A stretch of DNA of 64,000 nt, taken from NCBI GenBank assembly GCA_051892875.1, contig JBJFGR010000020.1, positions 1 to 64,000 on the forward strand. Direction: 5' to 3'. The translations under genes and the position numbers were made by a program. Positions 32,738 to 40,734 of this stretch are shown here, piece after piece. Position 1 is the stretch's first letter. The number at the start of each line of letters is the position of its first letter. This DNA is from JBJFGR01 sp051892875 (lineage in GTDB: Bacteria > Pseudomonadota > Gammaproteobacteria > Enterobacterales > Succinivibrionaceae). Under the pieces are notes generated by a model. That model ran no database searches. It was not told where the DNA came from and was given only the letters and a program-made list of their open reading frames with translations.

Positions 32738-34047
32738 ACTTTTCAATAGCTGTAAGAATAGCATCAATTGATGATTTTAATGGAGCTAAATACCCTAAAG
32801 GAGCTTTTACAAGTTATGATCAAAATGGTATCAATATTCATATAGATTCATCATTATATAAAGATTTAGAAAGTAAAAAATTCTTAAGATTGATTCAAAA
32901 AGCAGGAAAATTTGTAAAAAATCAAGGGTTTAAGGAAGCTGAATTAATAGATACTTCTTATTATACATGGAGTAAAGAGTCTTCTTACGCTTTTTGGCAA
33001 GGTTTTTACAATATAAAAAGTAAGTCGAATGTAAAGTTTACACATGAAGTTACAGAAGATAAAGATTTTAATAAGATGATATCTATTATAGATTGGTTAA
33101 AATCTACAATAAATTCAACTTCCACAGAGTTGACACCAGAAAGTTTTTTAGATTATATAAATAATTTAAACAACATTATAGGTAACCGTTTTACTGTTAA
33201 AGTTTATGAAGGTAATGAACTTTTAGAACAGGGGTTTATTGGTACTTATACAGTTGGTAAGGGGAGTATAAATAAGCCACGAGTATATGAGCTTGATTAT
33301 AATCCTTTATCTGAAAATTCTAGTGTTTTTGTATCTCTAGTTGGAAAGGGAATAACGTTTGATACGGGTGGGTATAGTTTAAAACCTTCTGAATACATGA
33401 AATCTATGCATAGTGATATGGGAGGTAGCGCTACAGTAGCAGCATCATTTGCTATGCTTGCATATCAAGGTTTTAATAAAAGAATAAAAGCTTATTTGTG
33501 TTGCGCAGAAAATTGTGTATCAAGTTCAGCAATGAAAGTAGGGGATATTATTAAATATTCAAATGGAGTTAGCGTTTGTATTGATAACACTGATGCGGAA
33601 GGGCGACTAGTATTAGCTGATGGATTGATAAAAGCTACTAATGAATCTGAGTATATTGTAGATGCGGCAACATTAACAGGATCGGCGAAGGTTGCATTAG
33701 GGAGAGATTATAATGCTATATTCTCACTTAATACAGAACTTGCAAATCAGATGTTGAAATCTTCTGAAGAAGAAAAAGAATATGCATGGGTATTGCCTTT
33801 CGCTGATTTTCATATAGATTGTGTAAAATCAGAAATAGCTGATATTACTAATTCTGTTGGCGGAGAGATACCAGGTGCTACAAGTGCTACAGCTTTTTTA
33901 AGTCACTTTGTTAAAAATAAAAGTAATTGGGTACATATTGATTTGTCTGCATCATATCAAAAGAGTTCAAATGATATATATAATGTAGGTGCAAAAGGTC
34001 ATGGTGCTAGAATGATTGTTAATTTTATTAAAAAGTTGGCGCAGTAA
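32725..34047 (+). CDS. pepB: Aminopeptidase B (M17 leucyl aminopeptidase family)
   Basis: Two-metal cytosolic aminopeptidase. The 440-residue protein aligns with E. coli PepB (427) rather than PepA: AFWQGF, MIISIIDWLKSTINST, DYNPL, LVGKGITFDTGGYSLKPSE, SDMGGSATVAAS, and the metal-binding NTDAEGRLVLADGLI. E. coli has DSGGYS at the first block. The ATG at 32725 overlaps the 3' end of iscS. In E. coli pepB also ends the isc operon, so this is the same locus with the middle removed. Confidence 0.94.
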   Translation: MEDVNFSIAVRIASIDDFNGAKYPKGAFTSYDQNGINIHIDSSLYKDLESKKFLRLIQKAGKFVKNQGFKEAELIDTSYYTWSKESSYAFWQGFYNIKSKSNVKFTHEVTEDKDFNKMISIIDWLKSTINSTSTELTPESFLDYINNLNNIIGNRFTVKVYEGNELLEQGFIGTYTVGKGSINKPRVYELDYNPLSENSSVFVSLVGKGITFDTGGYSLKPSEYMKSMHSDMGGSATVAASFAMLAYQGFNKRIKAYLCCAENCVSSSAMKVGDIIKYSNGVSVCIDNTDAEGRLVLADGLIKATNESEYIVDAATLTGSAKVALGRDYNAIFSLNTELANQMLKSSEEEKEYAWVLPFADFHIDCVKSEIADITNSVGGEIPGATSATAFLSHFVKNKSNWVHIDLSASYQKSSNDIYNVGAKGHGARMIVNFIKKLAQ

Positions 34048-34115
34048 AAATAGGATAAATAGCACAAAAATAATATTTAAACCTTACAATATAAGATAGG
34101 TGATCACATTTTTAA

Positions 34116-34139
34116 AAAGGACTTATTAATAAGTCCTTT
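34116..34139. terminator. Palindromic terminator between pepB and ndk
   Basis: A perfect 24-bp palindrome, AAAGGACTTATT / AATAAGTCCTTT. T-rich sequence follows on the plus strand (ATTCGTTTT). It separates the iscS-pepB transcript from ndk. Confidence 0.7.
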
Positions 34140-34197
34140 ATTCGTTTTATGCTATACACATATTTAATACAATAATTATAAAAAAGAGGTTTTTGTT

Positions 34198-34629
34198 ATG
34201 GCTATTGAAAGAACATTTTCTATTATTAAGCCTGATGTTGTCGCGAGAAACTTAATAGGTGATATCTATCATCGTTTTGAAAATGCAGGTTTGCGTGTTG
34301 TTGCTGCTAAAATGGTTCATTTAAATCGTGCTGAAGCTGCGGGTTTTTATGCCCATCTTCGTCATAAGCCTTTTTTTGAGGAATTATTAGATTTTATGAT
34401 GTCTGGTCCAATAATGGTTCAGGTTTTAGAGGGAGAGAATGCTGTAAAAAGACATCGTGAGGTTATTGGAGAAACCGATCCGAAATTAGCAAGAGCTGGG
34501 TCTATCAGAGCAGATTATGCAGTTTCGATAGATCAGAATGCTGTTCATGGTTCTGATTGTTTAGATGCTGCAGCAAGAGAGATAGCGTATTTTTTTAGTG
34601 AAGAAGAGCTATGTCCTAGAACAAGGTAG
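34198..34629 (+). CDS. ndk: Nucleoside diphosphate kinase
   Basis: Balances NTP and dNTP pools by phosphate transfer through a histidine. The 143 residues equal the E. coli length. Seen: MAIERTFSIIKPDVVARN at the start, the conserved PGP-like loop as MMSGPIMVQVLEG, GETDPKLARAGSIRADYA, and NAVHGSD with the catalytic His. In E. coli ndk also lies downstream of pepB. It is followed 3 bases later by cobB. Confidence 0.97.
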   Translation: MAIERTFSIIKPDVVARNLIGDIYHRFENAGLRVVAAKMVHLNRAEAAGFYAHLRHKPFFEELLDFMMSGPIMVQVLEGENAVKRHREVIGETDPKLARAGSIRADYAVSIDQNAVHGSDCLDAAAREIAYFFSEEELCPRTR

Positions 34630-34632
34630 CAT

Positions 34633-35373
34633 ATGAACTTTAGAAATATTACTATTTTAACAGGAGCTGGTATATCAGCAGAATCTAGAATACCTGTATT
34701 TAGATCAGAAGATGGTTTGTGGGAACGGCATCGTGTAGAAGATGTTGCTACTTATGAGGGGTTTTTGAGAAATAAAAGTTTAGTACATAGTTTTTATAAT
34801 AATATGCGTAGAAACTTAAGTAGTATAAAACCTAATGCTGCTCATTTGAGTTTAGCCAAATTGCAGAAAGAATGGGATAATGGTGAAGTGTCTATTATTA
34901 CCCAAAACATAGATGATTTACATGAAAGGGCAACACAAGAAATAGGAGTTAAAAATCCTAATTTGCTACATATGCATGGATCTTTATTGGAATTAGAATG
35001 TGAAAATTGTGGTTCTATTTTTAATTGGACCAAAGATTCTACTGAAGATACAGAATGTTTGAAATGTAATTCTAAAGCAATGAGACCTCGAATTGTTTGG
35101 TTTGGGGAAGTTCCTTTCTATATGGATAAAATTTATGATATTTTGAAAAATACTGATTTATTTATTGTGATAGGTTCGTCAGGTGTTGTTTATCCAGCGG
35201 CAGGTTTTGCTCAATATACCCGAAGCTTGGGGGTTTTTAACTTAGAGTTTAATTTAGAAAAGTCAAAGCAATCATATTATTTTGATAAAGTTATTTATGG
35301 AAAAGCAGGGGAAGAACTTCCTGTTTTTGTAGATAATCTATTGAAAAATAAAAACTTGTCTTTTTTGCAGTAA
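34633..35373 (+). CDS. cobB: NAD-dependent protein deacylase, CobB-type sirtuin
   Basis: Removes acyl groups from lysine using NAD+. The 246-residue protein, near the E. coli short form (242), has TGAGISAESRIPVFRSEDGLW, seen here as GAGISAESRIPVFR, then QNIDDLHERA, the catalytic His in LHMHGS, and a Cys4 zinc site (CENC and CLKC). The acyl-binding pair of desuccinylase sirtuins (Y92 and R95 in E. coli) reads Tyr55 and Met58 here (FYNNMRR), so the arginine is missing at its usual place. It is co-transcribed with ndk. Confidence 0.92.
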   Translation: MNFRNITILTGAGISAESRIPVFRSEDGLWERHRVEDVATYEGFLRNKSLVHSFYNNMRRNLSSIKPNAAHLSLAKLQKEWDNGEVSIITQNIDDLHERATQEIGVKNPNLLHMHGSLLELECENCGSIFNWTKDSTEDTECLKCNSKAMRPRIVWFGEVPFYMDKIYDILKNTDLFIVIGSSGVVYPAAGFAQYTRSLGVFNLEFNLEKSKQSYYFDKVIYGKAGEELPVFVDNLLKNKNLSFLQ

Positions 35374-35698
35374 AGAAACTGCTAAATTTTGAATAGATGT
35401 TTATATACTGATTTAGATGTAGCAGAAGTAATTACCGAATAAGATATGAATATCAAGACGATTCAATTATTTATTTTAATGATAATATAAACTATTGCCA
35501 AAAATATTAAAATAATATATACTTCGGCAAATCTTTTTAAATAGTTGTATCTATTAAAAGATGGTTTTTGTATAAAATTTTATGCAAAAGAAGTAGTTTA
35601 TTTTTTCAAAAACACACACTAAATATATAAGAAAATACTGGGTGCCTTTTTGGTTAGTATTTTTGTTTAGTGGAGGCTTAACCCCTAGAGGATATATT
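35374..35698 (+). promoter_or_regulatory. rpsB leader region with possible S2 autoregulatory structure
   Basis: A 325-base gap between cobB and rpsB. A wide inverted repeat, CTGCTA / TAGCAG, lies near 35380-35430, and TTGTAT (35545) with TATAAA (35571) is a weak promoter candidate. Just before rpsB, GGTTAG (35652-35657) can pair with TTAACC (35678-35683) and GCC (35644-35646) with GGC (35675-35677), a crossing pattern suggesting a pseudoknot. Gammaproteobacterial rpsB leaders are known to bind S2. The structure is inferred by eye. Confidence 0.3.
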
Positions 35699-36451
35699 AT
35701 GTCAAACGTTTCTATGCGTGATATGCTAGATGCAGGCGTACACTTTGGTCACCAAACTCGTTACTGGAATCCTAAGATGAAGCAATACATCTACGGAGCT
35801 CGTAATGGTGTTCATATTATCAATCTTGAAAAGACTGTTGCATGTTTTGATGATGCTTTAAACTTTATTAGCAATAAAGTTGCACACAAGGGTAAGGTTT
35901 TATTTGTTGGTACAAAGCGTGCTGCTGCAGAACAAGTTAAAGAAGCTGCTTTAAGCTGTGGTCAGTATTATGTTAATCACCGTTGGTTAGGTGGTATGTT
36001 AACTAATTGGAAGACAGTAAAGCAATCTATTAAGCGTCTAAAGGATTTAGAAAATCAGTCTACTGATGGCACTTTTGATAAGTTAACTAAGAAAGAAGCT
36101 TTAGAACGTACCCGTGAAATGGTTAAGTTAGAAAGAAGCTTAGGTGGTATCAAGGATATGGGTGGTTTACCTGATGTTGTATTTATCATCGATGCTGAAG
36201 TAGAACACATTGCTATCAAAGAAGCTAACAATTTAGGTATTCCTGTTGTTGCTATTGTTGATACAAATTCAAATCCTGATGGTGTTAACTATGTTGTACC
36301 TGGTAACGATGATGCTATTAGAGCTATCAATCTTTATTTAGACAATGTTGCTAACATAATCAATTCTACTAAAGAATCTTTAACAAATGTTCAAGTTGAA
36401 GAACCTGTTGCAAAAGTTGAAGAAGTTGCAGTTGAAGCTGCTGCTGAATAA
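35699..36451 (+). CDS. rpsB: 30S ribosomal protein S2
   Basis: Structural protein of the small subunit. The ATG at 35699 has AGAGGA 6 bases upstream and gives MSNVSMRDMLDAGVHFGHQT, with MRDMLDAGVHFGHQTRYWNP the family start; longer frames upstream are not translated. The 250 residues are slightly more than E. coli (241), with an Ala/Glu/Val-rich tail. Codons are strongly AAG/CGT-biased. It is followed by tsf as in nearly all bacteria. Confidence 0.97.
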   Translation: MSNVSMRDMLDAGVHFGHQTRYWNPKMKQYIYGARNGVHIINLEKTVACFDDALNFISNKVAHKGKVLFVGTKRAAAEQVKEAALSCGQYYVNHRWLGGMLTNWKTVKQSIKRLKDLENQSTDGTFDKLTKKEALERTREMVKLERSLGGIKDMGGLPDVVFIIDAEVEHIAIKEANNLGIPVVAIVDTNSNPDGVNYVVPGNDDAIRAINLYLDNVANIINSTKESLTNVQVEEPVAKVEEVAVEAAAE

Positions 36452-36471
36452 TAAGCGTTTTAATTAATTAC

Positions 36472-36505
36472 AGAAGATCGGAGGGGGTAAACCTTTCGAT
36501 CTTCT
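36472..36505 (+). terminator. Hairpin between rpsB and tsf
   Basis: A perfect 9-bp stem, AGAAGATCG / CGATCTTCT, with a 16-base G-rich loop. No long U-tract. E. coli carries an attenuating terminator in this same gap, so a similar role in setting the S2:EF-Ts ratio is likely. Confidence 0.55.
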
Positions 36506-36531
36506 TCGAAATTTATAAAGGAATACTGAAT

Positions 36532-37434
36532 ATGGCGAATATTACAGCTGCTCTTGTAAAAGAATTACGTGAACGTACTGGCGCTGGCATGATGGATTGT
36601 AAGAAAGCATTAGTAGAAGCTAATGGTGATATCGAACTTGCAATTGATAACATGCGTAAAAATGGTCAAGCAAAGGCTGCTAAGAAAGCTGGTCGTGTAA
36701 CAGCTGAAGGTGTTATTGTTTCTGCTTCAAATGGCTCAAAGACTTTAATTATGGAAGTTAACTGTGAAACTGACTTTGTAGCAAAAGATGCAAGCTTTAA
36801 TGAATTTTGTGCTAATGTAGCAAAGATTGCTTTAGAAAACAATGTTACTGAAGTAGAAGCTTTAAAGGCACTTCCATACGTTGGAACTTCTGATACAGTA
36901 GATGTTACTTTAAATAATTTAATTGCTAAAATTGGTGAAAATATGAGCTTACGCCGTATTGCTGTTATAGAAGGTAGCAATGTAGGTTTATATATCCACG
37001 GTAACAAGCGTATCGGCGTATTAGTTGACATGGAAGGTGGTGATCAGGAAGTTGCTAAAGATGTAGCAATGCATATTTGTGGCTGTAATCCATTATATGT
37101 AAATCCTGAAGATGTTCCTGCTGAAAAAGTTGAACATGAACGCCAGATTCAAATTGATATCGCAATGAAAGAAAATGAAGAAGCTGCTAAGCCAAAGCCA
37201 AAGGATATTATCGAAAAGATGATTAATGGTCGTATGGCTAAATACACAGGTGAAATTTCATTAACTTCACAACCATTTGTAAAAGATCCTGAAATTAAAG
37301 TTGGCGCATTATTAAAGAGCAAAGGTGCTACTGTTAAATCTTTCATTCGTATGCAAGTGGGTGAAGGTATTGAAAAGCAAGTAGTTGATTTTGCAGCTGA
37401 AGTTGCTGCACAAGTTGCTGCTGCTAGTAAGTAA
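36532..37434 (+). CDS. tsf: Elongation factor Ts
   Basis: Guanine-nucleotide exchange factor for EF-Tu. The 300-residue protein (E. coli 283) starts with ITAALVKELRERTGAGMMDCKKAL, here given as VKELRERTGAGMMDCKKAL, has AKKAGRVTAEGVI and the exchange motif MEVNCETDFVAKD, and ends in an Ala-rich tail. A Shine-Dalgarno AAGGA lies 10 bases upstream. Codon bias matches rpsB. Confidence 0.97.
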   Translation: MANITAALVKELRERTGAGMMDCKKALVEANGDIELAIDNMRKNGQAKAAKKAGRVTAEGVIVSASNGSKTLIMEVNCETDFVAKDASFNEFCANVAKIALENNVTEVEALKALPYVGTSDTVDVTLNNLIAKIGENMSLRRIAVIEGSNVGLYIHGNKRIGVLVDMEGGDQEVAKDVAMHICGCNPLYVNPEDVPAEKVEHERQIQIDIAMKENEEAAKPKPKDIIEKMINGRMAKYTGEISLTSQPFVKDPEIKVGALLKSKGATVKSFIRMQVGEGIEKQVVDFAAEVAAQVAAASK

Positions 37435-37451
37435 TATTTTTTGATAATATT

Positions 37452-37486
37452 AAAACCCAATAACTTTTAGGTTGTTGGGTTTTTTT
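37452..37486 (+). terminator. Rho-independent terminator after tsf
   Basis: A 13-bp stem with one G-U pair, AAAACCCAATAAC / GTTGTTGGGTTTT, loop TTTTAG, and a run of seven T. It closes the rpsB-tsf unit 17 bases after the tsf stop. Confidence 0.93.
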
Positions 37487-37640
37487 ATTAATATTTAATA
37501 CTTTATTATTTTTGATAATAATTTTAATATTAGTTTTTATTTAAAGTGTTTTATCTATCTCATTAATCTATTATAATATTAACCATTTTAAATCTGTGTG
37601 AAATTTATTACTAAAGCAAGTATTGAGAGAGTATGTTCTT

Positions 37641-38357
37641 ATGGGTTCAGATATTCGTTATAAAAGAGTATTATTAAAGCTGAGTGGTGAAGCTCTTGAA
37701 GGAAAAGAAAGTTTTGGGATAGATCCCGAAGTGTTGGAAAGAACTGCTAATGATATCAAGGAAATAGTAGAATTAGGTGTCGAAGTTGGTTTAGTTATTG
37801 GTGGTGGTAATATTTTTCGTGGGGCAAAGTTAGCTAAGGCTGGTTTAAATCGTGTTGTTGGTGATCATATGGGAATGCTAGCAACAGTAATGAATGGATT
37901 GGCAATGCGAGATGCTTTGTACAGAAATGGTGTTGCTGCAACACTAATGTCAGCTATTCCTCTTCAAGGTGTTTGTTCACCATACTCTTGGACCGATGCA
38001 ATTCATGATTTAAAGGATAATAGAGTTGTTATAATGTCTGCAGGTACAGGTAATCCTTTTTATACCACTGACAGTGCTGCCATATTAAGAGGTATTGAGA
38101 TTGAAGCTGATATGGTAATAAAAGGTACAAAAGTTGATGGCGTATATAGTTCTGACCCTATGATTGATAAAGATGCAACATTATACCACTCTTTATCATA
38201 CCAAGAAGTTGTTGAAAAAGAATTAAAGGTTATGGATCTTAGTGCATTTATTTTGGCAAGAGATCATAAAATGCCTATAAGTGTATTTAATATGAACAAA
38301 CCTGGCGCGTTATTACGAGTTATTCGTGGTGAAGAAGAAGGTACTCTAATTAAATAG
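37641..38357 (+). CDS. pyrH: Uridylate kinase (UMP kinase)
   Basis: Phosphorylates UMP to UDP; hexameric enzyme of the amino-acid kinase fold. From ATG 37641 the protein has 238 residues (E. coli 241); a TTG 18 bases upstream is in frame, but the GAGAG sequence lies between the two. Seen: YKRVLLKLSGEAL, VGLVIGGGNIFRG (as LVIGGGNIFRG), MGMLATVMNGLAM, AGTGNPFYTTDSAA and KGTKVDGVYS. First gene after the tsf terminator, leading the pyrH-frr-uppS-cdsA run. Confidence 0.96.
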   Translation: MGSDIRYKRVLLKLSGEALEGKESFGIDPEVLERTANDIKEIVELGVEVGLVIGGGNIFRGAKLAKAGLNRVVGDHMGMLATVMNGLAMRDALYRNGVAATLMSAIPLQGVCSPYSWTDAIHDLKDNRVVIMSAGTGNPFYTTDSAAILRGIEIEADMVIKGTKVDGVYSSDPMIDKDATLYHSLSYQEVVEKELKVMDLSAFILARDHKMPISVFNMNKPGALLRVIRGEEEGTLIK

Positions 38358-38394
38358 TATTTTTATTTATTTATTATTATACAGGACTAAAACC

Positions 38395-38952
38395 ATGGTT
38401 AAAGATATAAAAAATAAAACAAAAGATAATATGACTAAAGCTGTTGAAGCGTTAAAGGTTGTTTTGTCAAAAATTCGTACAGGTCGTGCTCAGCCTGCAT
38501 TATTAGATTCTGTTATGGTTGATTATTATGGTTCGCAGACTCCATTGCGTCAAGTTGCTCAAGTTAATGTAGAGGATGCTCGTACACTTGTTGTCAATGT
38601 GTTTGATAGAAATTCAGCAGGTGCTGTTGAAAAAGCAATTATGAATAGTGGATTAGGTTTAAATCCTGTTTCAGCAGGAACTACAATTCGTGTACCACTA
38701 CCACCTTTGACAGAAGAACGTCGTAAGGAATTAATTAAAGTTGTTAGAGCAGAAGTTGAAAACTTTAAGGTTCAAATTCGTAATTTACGTCGAGATGCTA
38801 ATACAGCAATTAAAGCTTTATTAAAAGATAAGCAAATTTCTGAAGATGATGATAGAAGTGCTCAAGAAGACATTCAGAAGTTAACTGATTCTTTTATTAA
38901 GGAAACAGATGTTTTATTGGCAGATAAAGAAAAAGAACTTATGGATATTTAA
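38395..38952 (+). CDS. frr: Ribosome recycling factor
   Basis: Splits post-termination ribosomes together with EF-G. The 185 residues equal the E. coli length. Motifs: LSKIRTGRAQPALLDSVMVDYYG (as KIRTGRAQPALLD), TPLRQVAQV, NVFDRNSAGAVEKAI and RVPLPPLTEERRKEL. AGGA lies 8 bases upstream of the ATG. Confidence 0.97.
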   Translation: MVKDIKNKTKDNMTKAVEALKVVLSKIRTGRAQPALLDSVMVDYYGSQTPLRQVAQVNVEDARTLVVNVFDRNSAGAVEKAIMNSGLGLNPVSAGTTIRVPLPPLTEERRKELIKVVRAEVENFKVQIRNLRRDANTAIKALLKDKQISEDDDRSAQEDIQKLTDSFIKETDVLLADKEKELMDI

Positions 38953-38979
38953 TAAATTGTATTATAGGTAGATTTATAA

Positions 38980-39741
38980 GTGAATAAAGAGCAAATAGCA
39001 ATTTATCAGAAAAAAAGTAGTCAAACTATACCAGAGCACGTTGCCATTATTATGGATGGTAATGGGCGTTGGGCCAGAGCTTTGGGAAAGCATAGATTAC
39101 ATGGTCATAAAGCTGGTGTTAAATCCGTTAGAGTTGCAGTATCATATGCTGCAAAAATTGGAGTTAAAGAATTAACGCTATTTGCTTTTTCCTCAGAAAA
39201 TTGGCGTCGCCCCGATGATGAGGTTAGTGGTCTGATGGAGTTGTTTTCAATTGCTTTAGCAAGAGAGGTAAGATCACTCGTAAAAAACAATATAAGATTA
39301 CAAATAATTGGTGATTTAAAAAAATTTTCAAAAACATTACAACATGCAATGCAAAAGGCTGTCGAATTAACAGAATCAAACACAGGTTTATTATTGAACA
39401 TTGCTGTGAATTATGGTGGTCGTTGGGAGATTGTTGAGGCTGTTAAAAGTATTGCTAGTATATATAAAGAGCATAAAATAAATGATATAAATGATATTAC
39501 TGAATCACTTATAGAGGAATATTTAAAGCTCCCTAGAGATGTAGATTTATTGATACGTACAGGGGGGGAAAATAGAATAAGTAATTTTTTACTATGGCAA
39601 ATAGCTTATAGTGAAATATATGTTTCAGATAAATTATGGCCTGAATTTGACGAAAATATATTTAGTGATGCTATAAATTATTTTGCATCTCGTGAACGAA
39701 GATTTGGTTGTACTGGTGAACAAATCCGCGCAGAAATATAA
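38980..39741 (+). CDS. uppS: Undecaprenyl diphosphate synthase
   Basis: Makes C55 undecaprenyl diphosphate, the lipid carrier for peptidoglycan and O-antigen, from FPP and IPP. The start is GTG 38980, with TAGGTAG upstream; no ATG lies before the catalytic motif HVAIIMDGNGRWA. The 253-residue protein has the family blocks LTLFAFSSENWRRP and RTGGENRISNFLLWQIAYSE. A seven-G run (39562-39568) encodes the Gly-Gly of RTGGE. It is followed by cdsA. Confidence 0.96.
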   Translation: MNKEQIAIYQKKSSQTIPEHVAIIMDGNGRWARALGKHRLHGHKAGVKSVRVAVSYAAKIGVKELTLFAFSSENWRRPDDEVSGLMELFSIALAREVRSLVKNNIRLQIIGDLKKFSKTLQHAMQKAVELTESNTGLLLNIAVNYGGRWEIVEAVKSIASIYKEHKINDINDITESLIEEYLKLPRDVDLLIRTGGENRISNFLLWQIAYSEIYVSDKLWPEFDENIFSDAINYFASRERRFGCTGEQIRAEI

Positions 39742-39757
39742 GTAGAAAGGAAGGAAT

Positions 39758-40687
39758 ATGAAACAACGTATTATCACAGGAGTTGTGTTGCTATTAGTTG
39801 CTTTGTTGTGGTTGTTTTTTCCAATAAAGGGTACTGATAATAGTTTACCTCTAGTTTTTTTTGAAGGTGGATGTCTTTTTGTATTAGCTGTAGCAAGTTA
39901 TGAATTTTCACAATTCGTACTAAAATCAAAAGAAGCTTTAAAAAAAATATATTATGCATGTATTGTGTGTGCATGTTATCTCTTGATAATAAGATGTGAT
40001 ATTCTTCCTATATATGATGAATGTATAACCTGGGTAAGACCGCATAAAAGTTTTTTTAATTTAAACCCTTTAATATTAGCATTTTTCATTTGTGATGCTA
40101 TTTTGTGGTTAGTAGCGATAGTGTTGATTCTTTTATATCCAAAAAGTGCAAAACTTTTAAGTTTACAAATTGTCAAAGCAATTATTGGAATGGTAATTTT
40201 GTTGACTTTTGTTTTTGCATTACTGATTCTAAGAACAAATAGTTATAGTTCAGATATTTATCGCGGTTCTATTATTTTAGTATCAATAATGTCGTTAGTG
40301 TGGTTGACTGACAGTGGGGCATATTTTGTGGGACGTGCTATTGGAAAACATAAAATGAGTGCTATGGTAAGTCCTAATAAAACTGTAGAAGGGTTAATCG
40401 GAGGCTTGGTTTTTGGGTTTATTGGTTATTGTATAATAGCGTATTTTGGTGGATATGGTGGGTATACTCAGAATATAACAGTTCTTACTATTACATGTCT
40501 TATTACAATTATTATTTCTGTTTTTGGGGATTTATTTGAAAGTTTATTAAAGAGAGAATCTAAAATAAAAGACTCGGGTGCAATATTTCCAGGGCATGGT
40601 GGAATGCTAGATAGAATAGATTCCCTTTTAGCTGCAATACCTATTTTTATAGTGTCTTATGCTGTTTTAGAAAAAATAATTAATTAA
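39758..40687 (+). CDS. cdsA: Phosphatidate cytidylyltransferase (CDP-diglyceride synthase)
   Basis: Makes CDP-diacylglycerol, precursor of all phospholipids, in the inner membrane. The 309-residue polytopic protein (E. coli 285) has about eight hydrophobic segments, with WLTDSGAYFVGRAIGKHK and the CDS signature SKIKDSGAIFPGHGGMLDRID near the C-terminus. It lies 16 bases after uppS with a strong Shine-Dalgarno (AAGGAAGG). Confidence 0.95.
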   Translation: MKQRIITGVVLLLVALLWLFFPIKGTDNSLPLVFFEGGCLFVLAVASYEFSQFVLKSKEALKKIYYACIVCACYLLIIRCDILPIYDECITWVRPHKSFFNLNPLILAFFICDAILWLVAIVLILLYPKSAKLLSLQIVKAIIGMVILLTFVFALLILRTNSYSSDIYRGSIILVSIMSLVWLTDSGAYFVGRAIGKHKMSAMVSPNKTVEGLIGGLVFGFIGYCIIAYFGGYGGYTQNITVLTITCLITIIISVFGDLFESLLKRESKIKDSGAIFPGHGGMLDRIDSLLAAIPIFIVSYAVLEKIIN

Positions 40688-40734
40688 GTTTGCACAAAAA
40701 ATTATTATATAAATTAATAAAAAGGTTGGAGAAA

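Noticed and set aside
35642..35698. Upstream extension of rpsB
   Set aside because: The extension covers the probable leader structure and Shine-Dalgarno; S2 proteins begin at the ATG at 35699.
36666..37031. 121-codon minus-strand frame opposite tsf
   Set aside because: Opposite a biased, highly expressed gene; such shadow frames are a by-product of AAG/GCT-rich codon use.
37149..37460. Long minus-strand open frame across the tsf 3' end
   Set aside because: It lies wholly opposite tsf, reads as Ser/Ile/Phe-rich mirror sequence of the EF-Ts codons, and has no Shine-Dalgarno or neighbour of its own.
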